A model generated the notes under the pieces. The model saw nothing but the letters and a program-made list of their open reading frames with translations. It was not told where the DNA came from and made no database searches. Both the position numbers and the translations under genes were made by a program. From Methylobacterium nonmethylotrophicum (GTDB lineage: Bacteria > Pseudomonadota > Alphaproteobacteria > Rhizobiales > Beijerinckiaceae), in assembly GCF_004745635.1 (NCBI RefSeq), contig NZ_SRLB01000005.1, positions 359,715-423,714 on the forward strand: a stretch of DNA of 64,000 nt. The letters run 5' to 3'. Of this stretch, positions 33,467-41,668 are shown one piece after another. Every line of letters starts with the position of its first letter. Position 1 is the stretch's first letter.

Positions 33467-35800
33467 TCAGATCGGGTGCGCCGAGTGCCCGGTCGGCTCG
33501 CGCCGGTCCCGCTTCGGGCCGCCGGCCTCCGGCCGGATCCGCACCGGCACCGATTTCGCCGCCGGCGTCCCGGATTGTATGTCGTGGTGCGACAGGGCCA
33601 TCAGGGGATTCATCTCGGGGTAGTAGGCCCCGAGGCACCCGTCGGGCAGCGAGAAGGGCGTCACCGTGAGCCCGGTCACCTCGCGGGTGATCCCGTCGCC
33701 GGCGTCGCTCACGAGGGAGACGACCTGGCCGTCGCTGAGGCCGGCCCGGCGGATTTCGTCCGGATTCATCAGGAGCACGTCGCGGGTGCCCTCGATCCCG
33801 CGCAGGCGGTCGCTGTAGCCGTAGATCGTGGTGTTGAACTGGTCGTTCGACCGCATGGTGATCAGCCGGTAGCGGCCGGGCTCGTCGGAGAAGCCGGTGG
33901 CCGACAGCACCTCGGGCGCGGTGAACTCGGCCTTGCCGCTCTCGGTCTTCCAGATCCGCTCGCGGGCCGAGTTGCCGCGGTAGAAGCCACCCGGGATCCA
34001 GAGCCGGTCGTTGAAGTCGTGGAACTCCTCCCGGTAGGTCCTGGCGATCGCGTCGCGGATCAGGCCGTAATCGCCGGTCCAGGCGTCCCAAGGAGCCTTC
34101 GGGTTCGGCGCCAGCGTCGCCTTGGCCATTCCGGCCACGATGGCGACCTCGGACTTCAGGAAGTCGCTCGCCGGGGTGCGGCGGCCGAGCGAGCCGTAGA
34201 TGCAGCTGAACGTGTCCTCGATGCTCACCGCCTGCGGCCCGCTTGCCTGCCGGTCCTCCTCGGTGCGGCCGAGGCAGGGCAGGAGGTAGGCGATCTCGCC
34301 GTTGACGAGGTGCGAGCGGTTGAGCTTGGTCGCGACCTGCACGGTCAGGCGCATGCCGGTCCAGGCCTTCTCCATCCGGTCCTGGTCGGGGATCGCCCGC
34401 ACGAAGTTGCCGCCAAGCCCGATGAAGCTGCGGATCTCGCCCGAGAGGATCCCCTCGCAGGCCTCGACCGTGTTGACGCCCTTCTCCCGCGGCGGATCGA
34501 AGCCGAACTGCTCAGCCAGCCGGTCGAGGGGCACCAGCTCCGGCTTCTCCGAGATGCCGACGGTGCGCTGGCCCTGGACGTTGGAGTGACCGCGCACCGG
34601 CGACACGCCGGTGCCGTCGCGCCCGATATTGCCCTTGAGCAGCAAGAGGTTGACCACCATCGCGACGTTCTCGAAGCCGTGCACGTGCTGCGTCAGCCCC
34701 ATGCCGTAGAAGGCGCAAACCCGCTCGGCCTCGACATAGACCTGCCCGGCCGCCTCGATGTCGGCGCGGGAGATGCCGGATTCGCGCTCGATCTCCTCCC
34801 AGGACGTCGCCCGGACACGCGCCTCGAAGGCCTCAAGACCGGTCGTGTGCTGGGCGATGAAGTCGACGTCGAGGACGCGCTCACCGCGCGCCTTCGCCGC
34901 GTCGTCGGCGGCAAAGACGTGCTTGCACAGGCCGAGCATCACCGCGATGTCGCCGCCGGGCCGGACCTGGTGGTACTGGGTGCTGATCGGCGTCGCCTTG
35001 CCGGTCAGCATCTCGACCGGGCTCTGCGGGTTGGTGAAGCTCTCGAGGCCGCGCTCGCGCACGGGGTTGAAGGTGATGATCCTCACCCCCCGCTTCGAGG
35101 CCTCCTGCAGCGGGTGCAGGAAGCGCGGCGAGTTGGTGCCGGTGTTCTGGCCGAAGAAGAACATCGCGTCGCATGTCGAGAGGTCGTCGAACACCACCGT
35201 GCCGACGCTGGCGCCGATCACCTTCTTCAAGGCCACCGAGGTCGTCTCGTGGCACATGTTGGAGGAATCGGGCAGGTTGTTGTTGCCGTAGAGCCGGGCG
35301 AACAGGGCGTAGAGGTACGAGGTCTCGAGGCTGGCGCGGCCCGACGAGTAGAACACCACCGATTTCGGATCGAGCCGGCGCAGTTCGGAGCCGATCTCGC
35401 GAAACGCCTCGTCCCAGCCGCACGGGACGTAGCGGTCGCTGGCGCGGTCGAAGCGCATCGGGTGGGTCAGGCGGCCCTGCTGCTCGAGTTCGTAGTCGCT
35501 CCAGCCGCGCAATTCGGTGAGCGTGTGCTTGCCGAAGAAGTCCGGCGTGCAGCGCCGCGTCGTCAGCTCCCACAGGGTCGCCTTGGCGCCGTTCTCGCAG
35601 AACTCGAAGGGATGGTAGTTCGCCGGCTTCGCCCAGGAGCACGAGACGCACATGAAGCCTTTCGGCTTGTTCTGGCGAAACAGGGTCTCGGTGGCGAGGG
35701 GCGTCGCCCATTCCTTGCCGAACACCTCGGCGATGCCGCGCACCGAGCCCCAACCGCCGGCCGGGCTGTCATAATGGACCGTGTTCTCCTCGACCGACAT
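33467..35800 (-). CDS. FdhF/YdeP-type molybdopterin oxidoreductase
   Basis: 777 residues. It belongs to the YdeP branch of the formate dehydrogenase/DMSO reductase superfamily. The N-terminus has a reduced cysteine set (FMCVSCSWAKPANYHPFEFC) able to hold an Fe-S cluster. The bis-MGD segments include VVFYSSGRASLETSYL, FFFGQNTGTNSPRF and LLLLKGNIGRDGTGVSPVRG HSN. The C-terminal MGD-capping domain carries TMRSNDQFNTTIYGYSDRL and NPLMALSHHDIQSGTPA. No Tat signal is present, so it is cytoplasmic. E. coli YdeP is linked to acid resistance, but its substrate is unknown. No electron-transfer subunit or fdhD gene lies nearby. The next gene on the same strand starts 84 bases upstream. Confidence 0.88.
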   Translation of the reverse strand: MSVEENTVHYDSPAGGWGSVRGIAEVFGKEWATPLATETLFRQNKPKGFMCVSCSWAKPANYHPFEFCENGAKATLWELTTRRCTPDFFGKHTLTELRGWSDYELEQQGRLTHPMRFDRASDRYVPCGWDEAFREIGSELRRLDPKSVVFYSSGRASLETSYLYALFARLYGNNNLPDSSNMCHETTSVALKKVIGASVGTVVFDDLSTCDAMFFFGQNTGTNSPRFLHPLQEASKRGVRIITFNPVRERGLESFTNPQSPVEMLTGKATPISTQYHQVRPGGDIAVMLGLCKHVFAADDAAKARGERVLDVDFIAQHTTGLEAFEARVRATSWEEIERESGISRADIEAAGQVYVEAERVCAFYGMGLTQHVHGFENVAMVVNLLLLKGNIGRDGTGVSPVRGHSNVQGQRTVGISEKPELVPLDRLAEQFGFDPPREKGVNTVEACEGILSGEIRSFIGLGGNFVRAIPDQDRMEKAWTGMRLTVQVATKLNRSHLVNGEIAYLLPCLGRTEEDRQASGPQAVSIEDTFSCIYGSLGRRTPASDFLKSEVAIVAGMAKATLAPNPKAPWDAWTGDYGLIRDAIARTYREEFHDFNDRLWIPGGFYRGNSARERIWKTESGKAEFTAPEVLSATGFSDEPGRYRLITMRSNDQFNTTIYGYSDRLRGIEGTRDVLLMNPDEIRRAGLSDGQVVSLVSDAGDGITREVTGLTVTPFSLPDGCLGAYYPEMNPLMALSHHDIQSGTPAAKSVPVRIRPEAGGPKRDRREPTGHSAHPI

Positions 35801-35884
35801 GCTGGCTCTCCCGTACGGCAGGCGGGTGACGGCCGCCGCCGGGAAGGAACCCGCAGGGAGTAGGGAAGTTCGCGCTGCCCCGGC

Positions 35885-36355
35885 TCAGGCGCCGGAGGCG
35901 TGGCGCCGCAGCCGCACCACCGCCCGGTCGAGGGCGCCCAGGAAGGCGGAGCGGTCCTTCGGGGAAAACGGCTTCGGCCCCCCCGTCACCGCGCCCGCCT
36001 CGCGCAGGGACTGCATCAGGTCGCGGGTGGCGAGCGCCATGCCGATCGACGAGTCCGTGAAGGCCTTGCCGTTGGGGGCCAGCACGCTGGCGCCGGCCTT
36101 CACGCAGCGGCTCGCCAGCGGCACATCGGCGGTGACCACGATCGCCTGCGGGCCGGCCCGCTCGGCGATCCAGTCGTCGGCGGCGTCGAGCCTGTCGGAG
36201 ACGACCACGCGCTCGATCCACGGCTCGCGCGGCACGTTCAGGAAGGCATTCGCCACCACCACGACGTGGACGCCGTGGCGCCCGGCGACACGATAGACCT
36301 CGTCCTTGACCGGGCAGGCATCGGCGTCGACGTAGATGGTGAGCGGGCCCTGCAT
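35885..36355 (-). CDS. YaiI/YqxD family protein (UPF0178)
   Basis: 156 residues from the ATG at 36355 ([20 protein letters not shown]); the upstream extension to 36406 reads as untranslated. The family signatures [35 protein letters not shown] and the C-terminal [15 protein letters not shown] are all present. The fold is PIN/NYN-like with conserved acidic residues, suggesting a nuclease, but no activity has been established. It lies 4 bases downstream of the 65-residue ORF on the same strand and 84 bases upstream of the YdeP-like gene. The family is widespread and probably housekeeping. Confidence 0.9.
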   Translation of the reverse strand: MQGPLTIYVDADACPVKDEVYRVAGRHGVHVVVVANAFLNVPREPWIERVVVSDRLDAADDWIAERAGPQAIVVTADVPLASRCVKAGASVLAPNGKAFTDSSIGMALATRDLMQSLREAGAVTGGPKPFSPKDRSAFLGALDRAVVRLRRHASGA

Positions 36356-36359
36356 CGGA

Positions 36360-36557
36360 TCAGGTGCCGGGGTTGAGGAACAGGCTGTCGAATTCCGGCG
36401 GCGCATAGTCCCGGCCGGTGATGTCGGTGATCACGACGTGGTCGTGGCCCTCGGCCTCGAGTTCCTGCGCCTTCTCCAGGGCATCCTCCGGCGAGGTCCG
36501 CTGGTGCGAGAGCGGGCCGTTGGCGGTGTGCGCGGTCACGACGAGGTGCATGGTCAT
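36360..36557 (-). CDS. Small conserved hypothetical protein
   Basis: 65 residues ([18 protein letters not shown]...). It is acidic in the middle ([20 protein letters not shown]) with a terminal [13 protein letters not shown]. Composition and absence of Arg/Pro runs support a real gene. The layout of a beta strand, an amphipathic helix and another strand is like that of small rhizobial single-domain proteins. The start could equally be the second Met, two codons in. It lies just upstream of the YaiI-like gene with 4 bases between, so probably co-transcribed. Function unknown. Confidence 0.6.
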   Translation of the reverse strand: MTMHLVVTAHTANGPLSHQRTSPEDALEKAQELEAEGHDHVVITDITGRDYAPPEFDSLFLNPGT

Positions 36558-36930
36558 CCTTGTTCCGGAAGGTCGCGCCTTATCGCACGATCCCGTGCGC
36601 CGCGGCGAGCACCCGGGGGAGGGGAGGGGAGCGCGGCGGCCCGGCCCGGTGGATGGGGGCTTTCTGGCCGGACCGCCGCCCTCGCCACCCGGCGCGACCC
36701 GGTGCGGCCCGGCCAGGGTCGCGGATGAGGGTTAACGAGGTGTTGATGGGCAAGGCGCGCGACGGAGGGGCACCCTCCGCCCTCGGCGCAGGGCTGTCCG
36801 GGGAAATGCCTTTTAGAGTCAAGCGCGGGACCCCTTCCCGTTTGGGAGAGGGGCCGCGCGCGCTTCTTTCCGCGGACAGCCCTGCACCGAGGGGGGGAGG
36901 GCGATACTGGAATCCTCGCCTGTGACCCCG
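36558..36930. other. Intergenic region with a long imperfect inverted repeat
   Basis: 373 bases without a gene. The left half is G-rich with no clear features. The right half is dominated by the inverted repeat listed separately at 36781-36892. GGTTAACGAGGTGTTGATG near 36730-36749 is an AT-richer patch that could be part of the promoter of the 65-residue ORF. Confidence 0.45.
36781..36892. repeat. Inverted repeat, 20-base arms
   Basis: The arm CCTCGGCGCAGGGCTGTCCG (36781-36800) pairs with 36873-36892 with one mismatch. The 72-base interior holds a smaller hairpin CCCCTTCCC-GTTT-GGGAGAGGGG. The extended outer bases (ACCCTCCG / GGGGGGAGGG) pair partly. It looks like a mobile palindromic element of the same general class as those at 8.4, 11.0 and 56.6 kb, but of different sequence. 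Confidence 0.6.
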
Positions 36931-38085
36931 TCAGGCCGCCCTCGCCGCCAATCCATGCCCGGCCCCCGCCAGCGCCGCCTCGTAGACCGCGACGTAGCGG
37001 GCCGCGACGCTCGACCAGCGATAGTCGGACAGGTCCTCCGCGCCCCGCGCGACCTCGCCGCGCGCCAGGCGGTCGTAGGCGCCGCGGATCGCCCCGGCGG
37101 CCGCCTCGGCATCGGCGAAATCGCACAGCGCGATCAAGGGGTGGCGCTTGGCGAGCCAAGTGAAGGCGTCGTTCGGATGGGCCACCGGGACGAGGCCGGC
37201 GCTCAGCGCCTCGATCAGCGCGATGCCGAAGCCCTCATACTGCGAGGCCGAGACGAACAGGCTCGACTGCCCGATCAGGTCGCGGACCGCCGGCACGTCG
37301 AGGCCGGCATGGAGCGTGACCGCGCCGGTGAGGCCCATCCGGTCGATGTCGGCGGTGAGCGCCTCGGCGGTGACGTCGGAGGGCACCCCGACGATCCGCA
37401 GGCGCCAGTCGGCCCCGTCCGCCTTCAGGGTCCGCATCGCCGCGAGCAGGCGGTCGAGGCGCTTGTTGTGGGCGAAGCGGCCGATCGTCAGGAGGGCGCG
37501 GCGTGGCGTGGGCGACGCGGCGCCGGCGAACTTCTCGAGATCGACGCCGTTCTGGATCACCGCGACCCCGTCCGGTGCGATGCTGTCGAACAGCCGGGCG
37601 TCGCTCTCGCTGCAGGCGACGACCGCCTCGTAGCCGCGCAGGCTGAGCCGCGTCGGGCCCTCGAACCAGAGCTTCTTCAGGCGCGAATGCGCAGTCGTGT
37701 GGAAGAAGCCGCCATGGGTCGTCGCCACCATCGGCCGGCGGTGCAGGGGTTTCGCCAGCGCGAAGGCGTCGAAGAAGAAGTCGATGGCGTGGACGTGGAC
37801 GATGTCGGCGTCGCCCAGGTGCCGGAACACCGAGGGCGCGACGGGGTAGCGGTGCGAGCCGACGAACGGGATGCGGTCGATGTCGATCCCCTCCAGACGC
37901 TCCCGCGTGGGAAGCCGCATCTCCGGCTGCGAGAAGAGCCGGTCGAGGGTCAGCACCCGGACGCGGTGGCCGAGCCGGGCCTGCTCGCGGGCGAGGTTGG
38001 CGACGAAATCCTCGAGCCCGCCGCGATTGGGCAGGAACTGGCGGACCACGTGCAGGATCGAGCGGGGCGCGACGGGAGGGATCAT
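36931..38085 (-). CDS. Glycosyltransferase family 4
   Basis: 384 residues from the ATG at 38085. It is a GT-B fold enzyme: N-terminal acceptor domain starting ILHVVRQFLPNRGGLEDFVANLAREQ with the glycine loop, then HVHAIDFFFDAFALA. The C-terminal donor domain has LLTIGRFAHNKRLDRLLAAM and the EX7E-type stretch SQYEGFGIALIEALSAGLVPV. It transfers a sugar from a nucleotide donor during surface polysaccharide or glycolipid assembly; donor and acceptor are not predictable. It is the third gene of a minus-strand operon (flippase, GH5, this) and starts 7 bases after the GH5 stop. Confidence 0.9.
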   Translation of the reverse strand: MIPPVAPRSILHVVRQFLPNRGGLEDFVANLAREQARLGHRVRVLTLDRLFSQPEMRLPTRERLEGIDIDRIPFVGSHRYPVAPSVFRHLGDADIVHVHAIDFFFDAFALAKPLHRRPMVATTHGGFFHTTAHSRLKKLWFEGPTRLSLRGYEAVVACSESDARLFDSIAPDGVAVIQNGVDLEKFAGAASPTPRRALLTIGRFAHNKRLDRLLAAMRTLKADGADWRLRIVGVPSDVTAEALTADIDRMGLTGAVTLHAGLDVPAVRDLIGQSSLFVSASQYEGFGIALIEALSAGLVPVAHPNDAFTWLAKRHPLIALCDFADAEAAAGAIRGAYDRLARGEVARGAEDLSDYRWSSVAARYVAVYEAALAGAGHGLAARAA

Positions 38086-38092
38086 GGTCGTC

Positions 38093-39121
38093 TCAACGCT
38101 CGCAGGCAGGTGCGGCCCGGGCCGCGGCCTGGACCGCCGCCACGACCGCGGCATTGGCCCCGGCGGGGTCGAGCTTCAGGTGATAGGTCGGCGGCCACAG
38201 CTCGCCGGCGGCCCAGGCGGTCCAGCCGACCCATTGCCGCGGATTGGCGTTGGCGTGCATCAGCACCGCGCGCAGGCGCTCCGGGCAGCCCGCCTGCGCC
38301 GAGGCCCCGACCTCGCCGAGGAACGCGCGCTGGCCGTTCCGCGCCAGCCAGCCGGTGAGCCGCTCCATCGCCGCCAGGGCGTCGGCGCCCCGGCTGCACT
38401 CGCCCTTGGTGCCGGAATAGTCGGAATCGAGGTACTGGTGGACCTCGAAGGCGACGTTCTTGCCCGGATCGACCGTGCCGAGCATGATCGCGGCGTTGTT
38501 CCCGGTCGGCAGGTCGGCGGTCCAGCTATGCGCCCCGGTCCAGCCGGAGCCCGGCACCAGCACCAGTTGCCGGGCCCCCGCCGCCCGGATCGCCGCGATG
38601 GCGGCGTTGGAGGCCTCGAGCCAGGCCTTCGCCGGGATGTCGTGCGGCTCGTTCATCAGCCCGAACACCACCGAGGCGTCGCCCCGGAAGTGCCGCGCCA
38701 GGCGCCGCCAGACATCGGCGAAGGCCGCCGGTGTCACCGTCGCGCTGTCGATGCGCGCCTGGCCGTAATAGGCGTAGTTGTGCAGGTCGATCACCGTGCG
38801 CATCCCGCTGCGGGTCGCGGCCGACACCGCGGCCTCGAGGCGGGCGAGCTCGTCCGGGTCGAGGGGCCCGCGCAGGCTCGGCTGAAGGCGCTCCCAGCGG
38901 ATCGGCAGCCGCATCGCCGTGAGGCCGAGGGCCGCGAACCGGCCGATCGTCTGGGCGGACGGGTAGAGGTAGTCGAAGCCGTAGCGCCCCGGCACGGTGC
39001 CGAACTCGGCCCCGCTGAGGTTGACGCCGCGCAGGCAGGGCGGCGCTGCCGGGCGGGGCGCGGCCGCGGCCGGGGAGACGGCGAGCGCCAGGGAGGCGAG
39101 GGCGGCGAGAAGGCGGCGCAT
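38093..39121 (-). CDS. Secreted glycoside hydrolase family 5 (cellulase-like)
   Basis: 342 residues. The signal peptide is residues 1-20 (MRRLLAALASLALAVSPAAA). The GH5 barrel shows RGVNLSGAEFGTVPGRYG, RLPIRWERLQP, the acid/base Glu158 in LMNEPHD and the nucleophile Glu270 in FLGEVGAS. This group acts on beta-1,4 linkages. Inside a polysaccharide operon between a flippase and a glycosyltransferase it is more likely to trim or release the exported polymer than to digest plant cellulose. It lies 1 base after the flippase stop and 7 bases before the GT4 gene. Confidence 0.9.
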   Translation of the reverse strand: MRRLLAALASLALAVSPAAAAPRPAAPPCLRGVNLSGAEFGTVPGRYGFDYLYPSAQTIGRFAALGLTAMRLPIRWERLQPSLRGPLDPDELARLEAAVSAATRSGMRTVIDLHNYAYYGQARIDSATVTPAAFADVWRRLARHFRGDASVVFGLMNEPHDIPAKAWLEASNAAIAAIRAAGARQLVLVPGSGWTGAHSWTADLPTGNNAAIMLGTVDPGKNVAFEVHQYLDSDYSGTKGECSRGADALAAMERLTGWLARNGQRAFLGEVGASAQAGCPERLRAVLMHANANPRQWVGWTAWAAGELWPPTYHLKLDPAGANAAVVAAVQAAARAAPACER

Positions 39122-39122
39122 G

Positions 39123-40481
39123 TCACTCCGCCGCCTGGGGCGCGGCGTGGCCGGCCGGCGCCATTCCCCAGGCGCGGCGGGTGAAGAACGCGGTCGCCCG
39201 GCTGTCGACGTCCCAGTTCCGGCGCACCCAGCGCGCCAGGACCAGGTTGATGACGATCGTCCAGGCCACGTTCGCCACCGCGACGCCGAGGATGCCGAAG
39301 GGCACCGCCACGAGGCAGAGCAGGACCGCGTAGATCGAGAACAAAGCCGCGTTGCTGAGCAGGATATAGCGCTCGCCGCCGCCGATCGTCAGCAGCGAGG
39401 CGCCGGGCCCGAAGAACGCCGTGACGACCGAGGACAGGCTGAGCACCATCAGCACGCCGGTATGGGCAGCGAAATCCGGCTTGAACAGGGCCAGCGCGTA
39501 GGGCGCACCCACCGCCATCACCACCGCTCCGGCCGACGAGATCGCGAAGCTCGCCAGGGACAGGCGGCCGACCAGGCGTTGCGCGCCAGCGCGGTCGCGA
39601 GCCTGGAAGTGGCTCGCGATCATCGGCATGCTGACGGTGTCGATCGCCGCGCTCGGCAGGTTGACGAGCGTCGCGTAGCGCAGGGCCACGAAGTAGAATG
39701 CGGCCTGCTCCATGCCGAGCAGCGCCCCGACGATCACGGTCTCGAGATAGGCGGTCACCGCCACCATGACGTTGTTGGCCGTGAACAGCAGGCTCTCGCC
39801 GCGCCAGCCCGGCGCTTTTTCCGGATGGCCGAAGCCGCCGCGCCAGGCGTCCCAGCCGTGGTGCCCGGCGAGGTGGCGGATCTGGTAGAGCGTCACCAGG
39901 AGCAGGAGCCCGAGCACGATCTCCATCGCGGCGGTCGCGCCCTGAAGCAGGCCGAGGATCGAGGCGCCCCAGAGCAGCACCGAGCAGGCACCGCGCCAGA
40001 CCACCTCCCGGGGCAGCAGCGCGAGCCAGATCCGGCCGTGGACGCGGAAGTAGCTCTGCAGGTACTCGGAGAGCGCAAACACCGCCGCGAAGGCACAGGC
40101 GAGGTGGAGCCGGTGATAGGGGTCGGGCAGGGACTCCTCGGCGAAGAACACCAGCGCGCTCACGCCCAGCATCACGGCGATCGCCACCGCGAGCCAGCCG
40201 AGGTTGTAGCGCACCAGCGCGTCGTTGAGCGGCCAGGTGCCGGCCTGCGCCCGATAGTGCTTGAGCACCAGGTTCTGCTGGCCGAACACCGCGATCAGCC
40301 CGAGCCCGCTGCCGAGCGAGAACAGGAAGACGTAGACGCCGTACTCGTAGGTGGTGAGGAGCCGGCTCGCGACCAGCAGCAGCACGAAGCCGAGCACCGC
40401 GCTCGCGATCCGGGCCACGAAGGCCGAGGCGAATTGCTGCGTGCGGGCCGACCGGCGAAGCCGCGCGACGAGTGTCAGCAT
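39123..40481 (-). CDS. Polysaccharide flippase (Wzx/MATE-like)
   Basis: 452 residues and 12-14 predicted membrane helices, beginning after a basic N-terminus (MLTLVARLRRSARTQQFASAF) and ending in a polar tail. Features of the polysaccharide transport family include the first-helix region IASAVLGFVLLLVASRLLTTYEYGVYVFLF and EYLQSYFRVHGRIWLALLPREVVW. It would flip lipid-linked repeat units across the inner membrane. It is the first gene of the minus-strand operon and is divergent from the wecB-like gene, sharing a 357-base regulatory region. No Wzy polymerase is recognised near it. Confidence 0.85.
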   Translation of the reverse strand: MLTLVARLRRSARTQQFASAFVARIASAVLGFVLLLVASRLLTTYEYGVYVFLFSLGSGLGLIAVFGQQNLVLKHYRAQAGTWPLNDALVRYNLGWLAVAIAVMLGVSALVFFAEESLPDPYHRLHLACAFAAVFALSEYLQSYFRVHGRIWLALLPREVVWRGACSVLLWGASILGLLQGATAAMEIVLGLLLLVTLYQIRHLAGHHGWDAWRGGFGHPEKAPGWRGESLLFTANNVMVAVTAYLETVIVGALLGMEQAAFYFVALRYATLVNLPSAAIDTVSMPMIASHFQARDRAGAQRLVGRLSLASFAISSAGAVVMAVGAPYALALFKPDFAAHTGVLMVLSLSSVVTAFFGPGASLLTIGGGERYILLSNAALFSIYAVLLCLVAVPFGILGVAVANVAWTIVINLVLARWVRRNWDVDSRATAFFTRRAWGMAPAGHAAPQAAE

Positions 40482-40838
40482 CGTGTGCGTCGCCCCTCGA
40501 TGAGAAAAGAGTCCGCGCCCCGAGCCCGCCTCTCCGTCCCCGGGTAGCAGCCATCCCCTATCGGGACTTTAACGCGACCGCCCGCCTTCCAGCGATCGCC
40601 GCAAAATCATCGCGGCCGATGATCCAAGACGACAAGCTGAAGCATTCGTCACGAGCGCGATACGATCTTGCCGGCATCGGCCCAACCCGGCGTTAACCCT
40701 GCGCCGAATTAAGGCTGCATCTCTGGCGGGTGTGAGCGCATTCACTGTGCGCGAGGTGCTACGCACCAGTACTTCTTCATCGATCCCGGTGATGGTCTTG
40801 CCTCGACACGGATCATCCCCTCCTCTCGGAATCGTGCC
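40482..40838. other. Divergent promoter region of the two polysaccharide operons
   Basis: 357 bases between flippase (minus) and wecB-like (plus) genes, with no gene. It has AT-richer patches (GACTTTAACG near 40565, GCGTTAACCC near 40690, GAATTAAGG near 40705) and a small hairpin GTGCGCGAGGTGCTACGCAC near 40748-40767. No operator can be named. Confidence 0.4.
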
Positions 40839-41651
40839 ATGCCTGACCGCGCCATCGATACGGCGTCCGGAGCTGCGAGCGTCGACCGGCTCGAGCTCGA
40901 GGGCGTCTGCGTCAGCGACCTCACCCGCGACGAGCTGTTCGGGCGCCTGCGCGACGCCCTGGAGCGGCGCACGCAGCTGTGCCTCGGCTTCTGCAACGCC
41001 AACATGCTGCTGAAGGCCCTGTGCATGCCGGCCTACGCGGCGGCCCTGCGCGGGCTCCTTCTCGTCAGCGACGGCATCGGCATCGATCTGTGCTCGGGCC
41101 TGTTCCGCGGCCGCTTCTTCCGCCAGAACCTCAACGGCACCGACCTCGTCCCGGCCTTCCTCTCCGCCGAGACCGCGCCGCGCACGCTCTATCTCCTCGG
41201 CGCCAAGCCCGGCATCGCCGCGGCGGCGGCGCGGAACATCGCGCTGCTCACCCCCCAGCACCGGGTCGTCGGCGTCCGGCACGGCTACTTCTCGGCCGAG
41301 GAGACCGGCGCGGTCATCGCCGAGATCAACGCCGCCTCGCCCGACATCCTGCTGGTCGCCCTCGGCAACCCGGCCCAGGAGATGTTCATCGCCGAGAACG
41401 CGCACCGGATCGACGCGCGCCTGCTGATGGGGATCGGCGCGCTCCTCGACTACACCGCCGGCGCCGCGATCCGGGCACCCGTGGCGTTCCGCCTGGTGCG
41501 TCTCGAATGGCTGTTCCGTCTCCTGCGCGAGCCGCGCCGCCTCGGGCGCCGCTACACCGTCGATATCGTGGCCTTCGCCGTCATGATCCTTCGCCTGCGG
41601 CTGGCGAGCCTCGCGCGGAGCCGCCCGATCCGCGCGGCGGACGCCCGGTGA
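40839..41651 (+). CDS. WecB/TagA/CpsF family glycosyltransferase
   Basis: 270 residues, single domain of the GT26 family. Signatures are FCNANMLLKALCMPAYAAAL, VSDGIGIDLCSGLF, GTDLVPAF, LYLLGAKPGIAAAAA, LLVALGNPAQEMFIAEN and a terminal basic/hydrophobic helix near the membrane (RLVRLEWLFRLLREPRRL). Family members add N-acetylmannosamine or another sugar to a lipid-linked acceptor at an early step of polysaccharide assembly. The gene is first in a plus-strand group with the tandem hydrolase and GT2 gene. Its stop overlaps a GTG that could start the hydrolase. Confidence 0.9.
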   Translation: MPDRAIDTASGAASVDRLELEGVCVSDLTRDELFGRLRDALERRTQLCLGFCNANMLLKALCMPAYAAALRGLLLVSDGIGIDLCSGLFRGRFFRQNLNGTDLVPAFLSAETAPRTLYLLGAKPGIAAAAARNIALLTPQHRVVGVRHGYFSAEETGAVIAEINAASPDILLVALGNPAQEMFIAENAHRIDARLLMGIGALLDYTAGAAIRAPVAFRLVRLEWLFRLLREPRRLGRRYTVDIVAFAVMILRLRLASLARSRPIRAADAR

Positions 41652-41668
41652 GGGAAGGAATCGCGCAG

